Below are positions 44,401 through 50,880 of a stretch of 56,873 nucleotides of DNA, piece after piece (the stretch's first letter is position 1; each line of letters begins with the position of its first letter). Below the pieces are notes generated by a model that saw only the letters and a program-made list of their open reading frames with translations, did not search any database and was not told the DNA's origin. Made by a program: the position numbers and the translations under genes. Origin of the DNA: Bacteroidota bacterium (GTDB lineage Bacteria > Bacteroidota > Ignavibacteria > UBA10030 > UBA8401). The stretch lies in contig WBUG01000015.1 in assembly GCA_008933835.1 (NCBI GenBank), positions 1 to 56,873 on the forward strand. The letters are read 5' to 3'.

Positions 44401-44732
44401 TCTTTCCGTACCGGTTCCGGAAGTACAACCTCGGCAAGCTCATCGGCAAACGCTCCTGGGGAGGCGTCGTGGGCATCCGCGGAACGCTGCCGCTGCTGGA
44501 CGGCGGATTCCTCAACCGGCCGGAGTTCTCGCGCTACGATGTGGACGGGAAGTCCTGGATCATGGAGGGCTACGGCGTCGATCCGGACATCGTCGTGGAC
44601 AACGACCCGGCGAAGGAGTTCGGCGGCGTGGACGAACAGCTGAACAAGGCCATCGAGGTCATCAAGGAGGAGATGAAGAACTTCAAGTACCGCATCCCCC
44701 CTCCGCCGCCGTACCCGGACAAATCGAAGTGA
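41463..44732 (+). CDS. Tricorn-type S41 protease, secreted
   Basis: 1089 residues with a signal peptide (MTKFIMLFLAAAGILAAQQ). Two beta-propeller blocks come first (WD40-like PD40 repeats such as FPRFSPDGKWIAFTG and NAKWSPDGKWIAYVSD), then a helical core with NHRIDLTYVIGEMISELNIGHAYV, a PDZ domain (about 790-880), and the S41 catalytic domain: IIDDRGNGGGNVS and FSASDGDIFPYRF, where the Ser of SASDGD is the nucleophile. A Lys/Glu/Asp-only insertion of about 30 residues lies near 555-585 between the propellers and the core. The enzyme degrades peptides from the proteasome-like interior. Spacing to the M14 gene is 69 bases. Confidence 0.9.
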   Translation: MTKFIMLFLAAAGILAAQQEARLLRFPAVHGGKIVFTYAGDLYTVPTAGGTARRITSDVGTELFPRFSPDGKWIAFTGQYDGNTEVYLIPSEGGVPKRLTVTATLDRDDVSDRMGPNNIVMAWKDAKSVVFRSRRIEFNDWKGQLFLASVEGGLPEQLPVPRGGWISFAPDGKRFAYNRVFREFRTWKRYRGGQADDIWIYDPSTRAVENITNDPAQDIFPMWSGSRIYFVSDRDGRDKNKRMNLYSYDLGTKQTVQHTFFSEFDVKFPSLGDDAIVFENGGYIYRFDLRTQKEQKVPVQISEDLDGGRGGIVDVSKNVTNYEIAPDGNRALFGARGEVFTVPAKYGPTRNLTQTPGVHERNAKWSPDGKWIAYVSDATGEDELWMRPQDGSGEPVQLTKNSSNYKYQPAWSPDSRKLLWADRAQRLQFVDVESRSVTLVAESKVWEYNEYAWSPDSKWITYVNPEAETMSKVKLYSVEKKETADVTDGWYDSGNPVFSSDGKFLFFTSNRSFSPSYSWTEWNHAYFDMAKIYFVTLAKETKSPFEPKSDEVKVKEEKKDEKKDDKKDEKKKDDGKTPAVKVDLDGLQQRIAGLPVSASNYRNLTVIGDKVYYLRQGTKDARSKMFLYELDKQKETELGDVNGYEVSADGKKMLVGLDGSYAIIDLPTGKVEPKDKLNLSDMKMVLDRRAEWTQMFNESWRQMRDFLFAPNMHGVDWKRMKETYAQLLPHVNHRIDLTYVIGEMISELNIGHAYVGGGEYPKAERIKLGLLGAVVERDAASKYYRIVRILKGQNWDPALRSPLTEIGVDVKEGDYIVAVEGSSTAGMTDLYASLIGTAGKQVRLKVNSSPKETGSRETTVVPIANEAPLYYYNWVQKNIETVSKATGGKVGYIHIPDMGPNGLNEFAKHFYPQLRKEALIIDDRGNGGGNVSPMIAERLNRQLAMIDVARNGTPGPNPDGMHLGPKVLLLDEFSASDGDIFPYRFRKYNLGKLIGKRSWGGVVGIRGTLPLLDGGFLNRPEFSRYDVDGKSWIMEGYGVDPDIVVDNDPAKEFGGVDEQLNKAIEVIKEEMKNFKYRIPPPPPYPDKSK

Positions 44733-44750
44733 CGTGAGCGATGTTCGCTC

Positions 44751-44783
44751 CGAAGGCCGGGCACGTCCCGGCCTTCGTTTTTT
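44751..44783 (+). terminator. Rho-independent terminator after the tricorn-type protease
   Basis: CGAAGGCCGGG (44751-44761) pairs perfectly with CCCGGCCTTCG (44767-44777), loop CACGT, followed by six T. Confidence 0.92.
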
Positions 44784-44812
44784 CTCCGCCGGAATTTTCG
44801 CTATATTGGGAC

Positions 44813-45463
44813 ATGAAAGAAGGCAATCTCACCATCTTCGACCTGCGGAAGGACTTCAAGAAGGGTTCGCTCGACGAGAAGGAGGTCGAGCGGAATCCGT
44901 TCGACCAGTTCAACCGCTGGTTCAAGGAGGCCGTGGCGTCCGAGATACCCGAGGTGAACGCGATGACCCTCGCCACGGCGTCGCGCTCCGGCCGCCCGTC
45001 GGCGCGGACCGTCCTGCTGAAACAGTATGACGACCGCGGGTTCGTCTTCTTCACGAACTACGGCAGCCGCAAGGCGCACGACCTTGCCGAGAATCCCCAG
45101 GCGGCGCTCCTCCTGTTCTGGGAGCCGCTGGAACGGCAGGTCCGCATCGTCGGCCGCGCGGAGAAGGTGAGTCCCGCCGAGTCGTTCGAGTACTTCCGTA
45201 CGCGTCCTATCGACAGTCAGCTCGGCGCATGGGCGTCGCAGCAGAGCAGCGAGATATCGGCCCGTGCGCTGCTGGAGAAGGCGTTCGGAGAGATGCTCGA
45301 GAAGTTCAAGAACGGTGAGGTGCCGCTCCCGCCGTTCTGGGGCGGATACCGCATCGTGCCGGACGAGTTCGAGTTCTGGCAGGGGCGTCCCAACCGGCTG
45401 CATGACCGCATTCGATACACCGGAACGGTCGGCGGATGGCGCATCGCCCGGCTCTCGCCGTGA
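44813..45463 (+). CDS. pdxH: Pyridoxine/pyridoxamine 5'-phosphate oxidase
   Basis: 216 residues, full length. FMN and substrate motifs are ARTVLLKQYDDRGFVFFTNYGSRKA, RVIGRAEKV-like RIVGRAEKVSP, and the C-terminal WGGYRIVPDEFEFWQG with NRLHDRIRY. It oxidises pyridoxine or pyridoxamine phosphate to pyridoxal phosphate, the cofactor also used by the alanine racemase in this window. The ATG is 4 bases after TATATTGG (44802-44809), so the mRNA is probably leaderless. Confidence 0.95.
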   Translation: MKEGNLTIFDLRKDFKKGSLDEKEVERNPFDQFNRWFKEAVASEIPEVNAMTLATASRSGRPSARTVLLKQYDDRGFVFFTNYGSRKAHDLAENPQAALLLFWEPLERQVRIVGRAEKVSPAESFEYFRTRPIDSQLGAWASQQSSEISARALLEKAFGEMLEKFKNGEVPLPPFWGGYRIVPDEFEFWQGRPNRLHDRIRYTGTVGGWRIARLSP

Positions 45464-45473
45464 ACGGTCCTCG

Positions 45474-45504
45474 TTGAAATCCCCTCCATTTTTCCGTATC
45501 TTTG
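45474..45504 (+). promoter_or_regulatory. Bacteroidetes-type promoter of tgt
   Basis: TTG (45474-45476), 20 bases, TATCTTTG (45497-45504), an exact TAnnTTTG. The GTG start of tgt lies 5 bases after it, so the predicted transcript begins at or within one base of the start codon. Confidence 0.7.
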
Positions 45505-45508
45505 ACCA

Positions 45509-46630
45509 GTGAAGTTCACCGTTGTTCATACGGAGTCATCCGCCCGGGCCGGCGTTCTGGAGACCGACCATGGTGTCATCGAGACGCCCATTTTCATGCC
45601 GGTCGGAACGCAGGGAACGGTGAAGGCGGTCGAACAGCGGGAACTGAAGGAGATGGGGGCGCAGATCATCCTCGGGAACACGTACCACCTCTACCTCCGC
45701 CCGGGGACCGATGTGCTGACGGCGATGGGAGGGCTTCACCGGTTCATGAACTGGGACCGTCCGCTCCTCACGGACAGCGGCGGATACCAGGTGTTCAGCC
45801 TCAGCGATTTCCGGAAGATCTCGCACGACGGGGTGACCTTCAAGTCGCATCTCGACGGCTCGTCGCACTTTTTCACGCCCGCCTCGGTGGTCGGCATCCA
45901 GCGCGCCATCGGTTCGGACATCATGATGGTGCTGGACGAATGTCCCCCCTTCCCGTGCGACGAAACGTACGCGCTCGAATCGAACGGGATGACCGTCCGC
46001 TGGGCGAAGGAATGCCGGACGGCATGGCGAGGATCGGAACCGTTGTACGGACACCATCAATCCCTCTTCGCCATCGTGCAGGGGAGCGTCTTCCGTCACA
46101 TCCGGACCGACAGCGCGAAGGCGCTCACGGACCTCGATTTTGAGGGGTACGCTGTCGGAGGTCTGGCGGTCGGCGAACCGGCGGAGACGATGTACGACAT
46201 CACCGAACACACCGTCGGACATCTGCCGAAGGAGAAACCGCGGTACCTGATGGGGGTCGGCACGCCGGAGAACCTCCTGGAGAGCGTGGAGCGGGGCATC
46301 GACATGTTCGACTGCGTGATGCCCACGCGCAACGGACGGAACGGGATGCTCTTCACCCGCAACGGCCGCATCAACATCCGGAACGCGCAGTGGAAGAGCG
46401 ACGACCGTCCCATCGATGACGGGTTCGCAAGCTACACCAATACGAATTTCTCCCGTGGCTACCTCCGCCACCTCTTCCAGGTGGACGAGATCCTGGGGCT
46501 GCAGCTCGCCTCCATCCACAACCTCTCGTTCTACCTGTGGCTGATGCGCGAGGCGCGCACGAACATCATTGCCGGTACGTTCGCCTCCTGGAAACGGGAG
46601 ACCCTCGAACGGATGGCGCCGCGGACGTGA
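45509..46630 (+). CDS. tgt: Queuine/preQ1 tRNA-guanine transglycosylase, zinc-site Cys absent
   Basis: 373 residues. It has the TIM-barrel signatures of Tgt: ETPIFMPVGTQGTVKAV, LTDSGGYQVFSLSDFRKIS (Asp proton acceptor), GGLAVGEPAETMYD, and FDCVMPTRNGRNGMLFTRNGRINIRN (nucleophile Asp). It exchanges G34 for preQ1 in tRNAs with GUN anticodons. Where the family has CxCxxC before SRAYLRHL, this protein reads GFASYTNTNFSRGYLRHL, so all three zinc Cys are replaced while the distal His (SIHNL) is kept. The GTG start fits the family N-terminus. Confidence 0.93.
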   Translation: MKFTVVHTESSARAGVLETDHGVIETPIFMPVGTQGTVKAVEQRELKEMGAQIILGNTYHLYLRPGTDVLTAMGGLHRFMNWDRPLLTDSGGYQVFSLSDFRKISHDGVTFKSHLDGSSHFFTPASVVGIQRAIGSDIMMVLDECPPFPCDETYALESNGMTVRWAKECRTAWRGSEPLYGHHQSLFAIVQGSVFRHIRTDSAKALTDLDFEGYAVGGLAVGEPAETMYDITEHTVGHLPKEKPRYLMGVGTPENLLESVERGIDMFDCVMPTRNGRNGMLFTRNGRINIRNAQWKSDDRPIDDGFASYTNTNFSRGYLRHLFQVDEILGLQLASIHNLSFYLWLMREARTNIIAGTFASWKRETLERMAPRT

Positions 46631-46667
46631 ATCACAGCACAACAACCAACAGAACGGAGCAAACGGA

Positions 46668-47000
46668 ATGAACACGCTCATCGCCATGGCACCCCCGCAG
46701 TCCGGACAGGGGGGAGGGGAGATCTACAGCACCCTCATCATGTTCGGCGCCATCATCGCCATCTTCTACTTCATGATCATCCGGCCGCAGCAGAAGCGCC
46801 AGAAGGAGCGCGAATCGCTCCTCTCCACCATCAAGAAGGGGGACAAGGTCGTCACCGCCGGCGGACTGCACGGCGAAGTGGCGGGTCTGGACGAGAAGAC
46901 CGTGCTCCTTGAGATCGCGGACAAGGTGAAGGTGAAGGTGGAACGCGCCTCAATCGCCGTGGTCAACAAGCAGGGCGAAGTGGAGGGCGTCGCGTCCTGA
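46668..47000 (+). CDS. yajC: Preprotein translocase accessory subunit YajC
   Basis: 110 residues: a Gly/Gln-rich periplasmic lead, one membrane helix ([18 protein letters not shown]), then [33 protein letters not shown], the YajC hallmark. It associates with SecDF and SecYEG. The tgt-yajC order is common in bacteria. The stop overlaps the ribBA start (TGATG). Confidence 0.95.
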   Translation: MNTLIAMAPPQSGQGGGEIYSTLIMFGAIIAIFYFMIIRPQQKRQKERESLLSTIKKGDKVVTAGGLHGEVAGLDEKTVLLEIADKVKVKVERASIAVVNKQGEVEGVAS

Positions 47001-48214
47001 TGTCCTCGCCGCTCAACACGGTCGAAGAGGCGCTGGAGGAGCTCCGCGCCGGACGGGTCATCATCGTCGTGGACGACGAGGACCGCGAGAACGAAGGGGA
47101 CTTCGTCGCTGCGGCCGAGTCCATCACGCCGGAGACGGTCAATTTCTTCGTCACGCACGGGCGCGGCATCGTCTGCGTCTCGCTCACGGCACGGCGGGCG
47201 GCCGAACTCCATCTGGAACCGATGGTGGAGAACAACACGTCGCTGCACGAGACGCCGTTCACCGTCCCCATCGACTACCTGCACGGCACCACCACCGGCG
47301 TCTCGGCGGCGGACCGCGCGCTCACCATCCGTTCCGTCACCGATCCGGCCGTGAAGGCGGGCGACTTCGGCCGTCCGGGCCACGTCTTCCCGCTCCGCGC
47401 CGTCGAAGGGGGAGTGCTGCGCCGGGCCGGGCACACCGAAGCGGTGGTGGACCTCTGCACGCTCGCCGGCCTGTATCCCGCGGGCGCCCTCGTCGAGATC
47501 ATGAATCCCGACGGCACGATGGCGCGCATGCCGGAGCTCACCGCCGTCGCCGCCGTGCACGGACTGAAGATCGTCTCCATTAAGGACCTGGTGGAGTACC
47601 GCCAGCACCGCGAAAAGCTCGTCGAGCGTATGGTGAGCACCGTGCTCCCCACGCGCAACGGACGGTTCGACGTCCATCTGTACCGCTCGGCGGTCGACAC
47701 GAAGGAGCACATCGCCCTTGTGAAGGGGACCATCGACGCCGGCGCTCCGGTGCTCGTGCGCGTCCATTCGGAATGCCTCACCGGTGACATCTTCGGATCG
47801 CAGCGCTGCGACTGCAATGAGCAGCTGCACACCTCGATGGAGATGATCGAACGGGAAGGGAACGGCATCGTCCTCTACATGCGGCAGGAGGGACGCGGCA
47901 TCGGACTGCTCAACAAGCTCCGTGCGTACAAGCTGCAGGACGAAGGGAAGGACACCGTCGAGGCGAACGAGGCGCTCGGGTTCCATGCGGACGTGCGTGA
48001 CTACAGTCTCGCGGCGCAGATCCTGCTCGACCTCGGCGTTCGCCGCGTCCGGCTGCTGACGAACAATCCGAAGAAGATCGTCGGGCTCAAAGGCTTCGGC
48101 ATCGAGGTCACCGAACGCATCCCCATCGAAGGGACGGCGACCAGCGCCAACGAACGGTACCTCCGCACCAAGCGCGATAAAATGGGGCATCTCATCCTCA
48201 CCGGAGTGAAATGA
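47000..48214 (+). CDS. ribBA: Bifunctional riboflavin biosynthesis protein RibBA
   Basis: 404 residues with two enzyme domains. The first (about 1-205) is 3,4-dihydroxy-2-butanone 4-phosphate synthase, with [11 protein letters not shown] and [13 protein letters not shown]. The second (about 210-404) is GTP cyclohydrolase II, with zinc Cys in [20 protein letters not shown] and the GTP loop [22 protein letters not shown]. Together they make the two precursors of lumazine. No FMN riboswitch is visible because the gene is translationally coupled to yajC. Confidence 0.96.
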   Translation: MSSPLNTVEEALEELRAGRVIIVVDDEDRENEGDFVAAAESITPETVNFFVTHGRGIVCVSLTARRAAELHLEPMVENNTSLHETPFTVPIDYLHGTTTGVSAADRALTIRSVTDPAVKAGDFGRPGHVFPLRAVEGGVLRRAGHTEAVVDLCTLAGLYPAGALVEIMNPDGTMARMPELTAVAAVHGLKIVSIKDLVEYRQHREKLVERMVSTVLPTRNGRFDVHLYRSAVDTKEHIALVKGTIDAGAPVLVRVHSECLTGDIFGSQRCDCNEQLHTSMEMIEREGNGIVLYMRQEGRGIGLLNKLRAYKLQDEGKDTVEANEALGFHADVRDYSLAAQILLDLGVRRVRLLTNNPKKIVGLKGFGIEVTERIPIEGTATSANERYLRTKRDKMGHLILTGVK

Positions 48215-48235
48215 CCGCGCCGCGCCATTTTTCGC

Positions 48236-48266
48236 TTGCATCTCCGGCGCAATAGCGATACATTAC
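48236..48266 (+). promoter_or_regulatory. Bacteroidetes-type promoter of greA
   Basis: TTG (48236-48238), 20 bases, TACATTAC (48259-48266). Predicted start near 48271, upstream of a leader hairpin with a T run. Confidence 0.5.
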
Positions 48267-48280
48267 CATCAATAAAGACC

Positions 48281-48315
48281 AGCCATTGTCCCGACGGACG
48301 ATGGCTTTTGTTTTT
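48281..48315 (+). terminator. Intrinsic terminator in the greA leader (attenuator, or terminator of ribBA)
   Basis: AGCCATTGTCC (48281-48291) pairs with GGACGATGGCT (48296-48306) with one mismatch, followed by TTTGTTTTT. It lies 28 bases before the greA ATG and downstream of the predicted greA promoter. Confidence 0.7.
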
Positions 48316-48342
48316 CATATCCATATCCGAGTTTGTGGCACC

Positions 48343-48816
48343 ATGAGTGACGTCGTATACCTGACCAAAGAGAAGTTCGTCGGACTGGAACAGGAACTTC
48401 GCGAGATGAAGATCGGCGGACGGGCGCTGGTGGCGCAGAAGATCGCCGAAGCGCGCGGACACGGAGACCTGAGCGAGAACGCGGAGTACGATGCCGCGCG
48501 CGAGGAACAGCGTCATCTCGAGTATCGCATTTCAAAGCTCGAGGAGACCCTGTCCAAGGCCCGCATCATCGACAGCAAGGACCTGCCGACCGACAAGGTG
48601 TACATCCTTTCCAAGGTGACGGTGAAGGAGCCGAAGAACGGGAAGAAGACCCAGTACCAGCTCGTCTCTCCGGAGGAGGCCGATTTCGAACAGAACAAGA
48701 TCTCGGCGACCTCTCCCATCGGCAAAGGGCTCATGGGCAAAAAGGTGGGAGATACGGTCGAGATCAAGGTGCCTGCGGGCATTCTGAAGTACGAGATCGT
48801 GGAAATCTCGCGTTGA
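48343..48816 (+). CDS. greA: Transcription elongation factor GreA
   Basis: 157 residues. The N-terminal coiled coil (LTKEKFVGLEQELREMK, AEARGHGDLSENAEYDAAREEQ) carries the acidic tip Asp-Leu-Ser-Glu-Asn that reaches into RNA polymerase. The C-terminal FKBP-like domain ends in the SPIGKGLMGKKVGDTVEIKVPAG motif. It rescues backtracked polymerase by stimulating RNA cleavage. ATG 48343 is used because the family begins there; the frame to 48286 runs through the leader hairpin. Confidence 0.96.
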   Translation: MSDVVYLTKEKFVGLEQELREMKIGGRALVAQKIAEARGHGDLSENAEYDAAREEQRHLEYRISKLEETLSKARIIDSKDLPTDKVYILSKVTVKEPKNGKKTQYQLVSPEEADFEQNKISATSPIGKGLMGKKVGDTVEIKVPAGILKYEIVEISR

Positions 48817-48829
48817 TGCACTCTGTTTC

Positions 48830-48860
48830 TTGACACTGAGGGGAAGGTTCCTTATATTTG
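48830..48860 (+). promoter_or_regulatory. Bacteroidetes-type promoter of the tRNA cluster
   Basis: TTG (48830-48832, in TTGACA-like TTGACAC), 20 bases, TATATTTG (48853-48860), an exact TAnnTTTG. Predicted start near 48865, just before the broken tRNA-Gly copy. Confidence 0.72.
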
Positions 48861-48870
48861 TTACGGTTAT

Positions 48871-48952
48871 GCGGGAGTAGCTCAGTTGGTAGAGCGCAAT
48901 CCCGACGTTCGTCGGGATTGATGTGCATGGGGGAGTGACCAAGAATATCGTT
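48871..48952 (+). pseudogene. Broken tRNA-Gly copy with an expanded palindromic anticodon arm
   Basis: Bases 48871-48899 are identical to the first 29 bases of the intact tRNA-Gly 82 bases downstream (acceptor 5' strand and D arm). The anticodon arm is then replaced by a long perfect stem, CAATCCCGAC with GTCGGGATTG, loop GTTC, after which ATGT matches again. The T arm and the 3' acceptor strand are lost (48924-48952 does not pair with GCGGGAG). It cannot fold as a tRNA. It lies directly after the cluster promoter. Confidence 0.75.
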
Positions 48953-49025
<73 letters not shown>

Positions 49026-49027
49026 CT

Positions 49028-49060
49028 ATCCCGTCCCGACGCATCGGACGGGATTTTCGT
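49028..49060 (+). terminator. Rho-independent terminator after tRNA-Gly
   Basis: ATCCCGTCC (49028-49036) pairs perfectly with GGACGGGAT (49046-49054), followed by TTTTCGTTTC. It lies 3 bases after tRNA-Gly and before tRNA-Cys, so the following tRNAs may need readthrough or another promoter. Confidence 0.8.
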
Positions 49061-49100
49061 TTCACTGCGTTTTTTGACATGCGGTAACAACGGTATCAAC

Positions 49101-49172
49101 GGCGCCGTACCCAAGTGGTAAGGGAGAGGTCTGCAAAACCTTTATGCATCAGTTCGAATCTGATCGGCGCCT
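49101..49172 (+). tRNA. tRNA-Cys (GCA)
   Basis: 72 bases. Acceptor GGCGCCG with CGGCGCC plus discriminator T, anticodon loop CTGCAAA (anticodon GCA), T loop TTCGAAT. Confidence 0.94.
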
Positions 49173-49184
49173 CGAGCACCTTTT

Positions 49185-49270
49185 GCCGGGATGGCGGAAT
49201 TGGTAGACGCACAGGACTTAAAATCCTGAGGGACGGAAGTCCCGTGCCGGTTCAAGTCCGGCTCTCGGTA
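49185..49270 (+). tRNA. tRNA-Leu (UAA)
   Basis: 86 bases, class II with a long variable arm (GGGACGGAAGTCCC). Acceptor GCCGGGA with TCTCGGT, discriminator A, anticodon loop CTTAAAA (anticodon TAA). Confidence 0.94.
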
Positions 49271-49311
49271 CGGAAAAATGCAGTTGACTTCTGTTCAAAA
49301 AGTGCTAACTT

Positions 49312-49394
49312 GCGGAAGTGGTGGAATTGGCAGACACACCATCTTGAGGGGGTGGCGCCCAAAAGGCGTGCGGGTTCAAGTCCCGCCTTCCGCA
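49312..49394 (+). tRNA. tRNA-Leu (GAG)
   Basis: 83 bases, class II. Acceptor GCGGAAG with CTTCCGC, discriminator A, anticodon stem CCATC/GGTGG with loop TTGAGGG (anticodon GAG), variable arm GCGCCCAAAAGGCGT, T arm GCGGG-TTCAAGT-CCCGC. Confidence 0.92.
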
Positions 49395-49404
49395 CTCTGA
49401 ACCG

Positions 49405-49809
49405 ATGACAACGACGAGATCCATACTGACCCTGCTCCTGGTGACCGCGGCCGCACTGACGGCCGGCGCCATCCGCGACGGTTCCCTCCTGGCGCGGAGC
49501 GACGGCAACAACGTCACCGTGCAATGGGCGTCGGCGGACGAGTCGGCGGTGAAGGACTTCACGGTCGAACGCCGCAGCGGCACCGCGGGCGAGTTCGTCG
49601 CCGTGGCCGTCCTCGCGAAGAAAGGTTCGAACTCCTACTACGAATACATCGACCGCTCCGCGTTCAAGACCACCGGCACCGTCTACCAGTACCGTATCCG
49701 GACCAACGGCACGAACGGCGCGGCGGAACTCTCGGCGGTCATCACCGTCACCCATAACGTATCGAGCGTCAAGCGGACCTGGGGCAGTCTCAAGGCGATG
49801 TTCCGCTGA
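49405..49809 (+). CDS. Small secreted protein with a fibronectin type III-like domain
   Basis: 134 residues: signal peptide (ILTLLLVTAAALTAGA), then one Fn3-like beta-sandwich (NNVTVQWASADESAVKDFTVERRSG, YYEYIDRSAF, VYQYRIRTNGTNGAAELSAVITV). It begins 10 bases after tRNA-Leu(GAG), with no obvious promoter of its own, so it may be read from the tRNA transcript. A terminator follows. The function is unknown; such domains often mediate binding at the cell surface. Confidence 0.75.
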   Translation: MTTTRSILTLLLVTAAALTAGAIRDGSLLARSDGNNVTVQWASADESAVKDFTVERRSGTAGEFVAVAVLAKKGSNSYYEYIDRSAFKTTGTVYQYRIRTNGTNGAAELSAVITVTHNVSSVKRTWGSLKAMFR

Positions 49810-49832
49810 ACCGTTGACGGAACCACACGAAG

Positions 49833-49858
49833 GCGATTCTTGGAATCGCTTTTTTTTT
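49833..49858 (+). terminator. Rho-independent terminator after the Fn3-like gene
   Basis: GCGATTC (49833-49839) pairs with GAATCGC (49843-49849), loop TTG, followed by nine T. It lies 9 bases before the maf ATG. Confidence 0.9.
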
Positions 49859-49867
49859 GTACATCCT

Positions 49868-50476
49868 ATGCGCCCGCTCCCCGTACCGGTCATCCTCGCC
49901 TCCCGTTCGCCGCGGCGCTCGCAGCTGCTGCGGCAGATCGGCATGCAGTTCACCGTCGAGCCGAGCGGCATCGAGGAACGCATCGACGCGTCGCTCTCGT
50001 TCGAAGAGAACGTCCGCCGGCTCGCCCTGCACAAGGCCGAGGACGTCGCTCATCGCCGCACGGAGGGGATCGTCATCGGCTCGGACACCATCGTCGTCAT
50101 CGACGGCGACGTGCTCGGCAAACCGGCCGACGCCGCCGAGGCGCTGCGCATGCTCCGCCGGCTCAGCGGCCGGACCCACACGGTGTACACCGGGTTCGCG
50201 CTGGTGGACTGTGCGGACGGCCGGCGGCACATCGACCATCAGGAGACGAGCGTCACGTTCCGTGCGCTGACGGACGACGAGATCGCCGACTATGTGGCGG
50301 GCGGTTCTCCCATGGACAAAGCGGGGGCGTACGGCATCCAGGACGACGCCGGCGCGGTGTTCGTGGAACGCATCGACGGATGCTACTACACGGTCGTCGG
50401 ATTCCCGCTCGCGAAGTTCCACACCGCGTTCCTGTCCTTCACGGACGGGCTCGGTCAATCGAAAGGGACGCTATGA
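49868..50476 (+). CDS. maf: Maf-family nucleoside triphosphate pyrophosphatase
   Basis: 202 residues. The family signature [19 protein letters not shown] is at the N-terminus, followed by [34 protein letters not shown] and KAGAYGIQD with GxY near the end. It hydrolyses modified nucleotides such as dTTP/UTP analogues, limiting their use in DNA and RNA. ATG 49868 gives the full domain; the frame to 49814 runs through the terminator. The stop overlaps the next start (ATGA). Confidence 0.93.
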   Translation: MRPLPVPVILASRSPRRSQLLRQIGMQFTVEPSGIEERIDASLSFEENVRRLALHKAEDVAHRRTEGIVIGSDTIVVIDGDVLGKPADAAEALRMLRRLSGRTHTVYTGFALVDCADGRRHIDHQETSVTFRALTDDEIADYVAGGSPMDKAGAYGIQDDAGAVFVERIDGCYYTVVGFPLAKFHTAFLSFTDGLGQSKGTL

Positions 50477-50880
50477 ACAGGAAGATCCGTGTGCTGGTCG
50501 CCAAGGCGGGGCTGGACGGTCACGATCGCGGCGCCAAGGTCATCGCCGCCGCGCTGCGCGATGCCGGGATGGAGGTCATCTATACCGGACTGCGCAAGAC
50601 ACCGGAGACCATCGTCGAGGCCGCGCTGCAGGAGGATGTCGACGCCGTCGGCATCAGTTCGCTCAGCGGTGCGCATATGACCATCTTCCCGAAGGTGCTG
50701 ACGCTGATGCGGGAGAAGGGGATGGAGGATGTGCTGCTGTTCGGCGGGGGGATCATTCCCCGGGAGGACATCGATGCGCTGAAGAAGATGGGGGTGGGGG
50801 AACTGTTCACGCCGGGCGCCTCCACCATCGCCATCGTCGAATATCTCACGTCGGCCATGGCGAAGCGCGCCACCGCTTAA
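50473..50880 (+). CDS. B12-binding subunit of a methylmalonyl-CoA mutase-like enzyme
   Basis: 135 residues making one cobalamin-binding domain. It has DxHxxG as [10 protein letters not shown] near residue 17, [14 protein letters not shown], and [29 protein letters not shown], all typical of the C-terminal domain of methylmalonyl-CoA mutase in split form. It needs a large catalytic subunit encoded elsewhere. It fits the carboxyltransferase at 36.3 kb in propionate metabolism. The gene overlaps maf by 4 bases and its stop overlaps the DNA polymerase stop. Confidence 0.92.
   Translation: MNRKIRVLVAKAGLDGHDRGAKVIAAALRDAGMEVIYTGLRKTPETIVEAALQEDVDAVGISSLSGAHMTIFPKVLTLMREKGMEDVLLFGGGIIPREDIDALKKMGVGELFTPGASTIAIVEYLTSAMAKRATA

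Noticed and set aside
49271-49318. A promoter directly before tRNA-Leu(GAG)
   Set aside because: TTG and TAACTTG are present but the -7 element overlaps the mature tRNA start, so the transcript would begin inside the tRNA.
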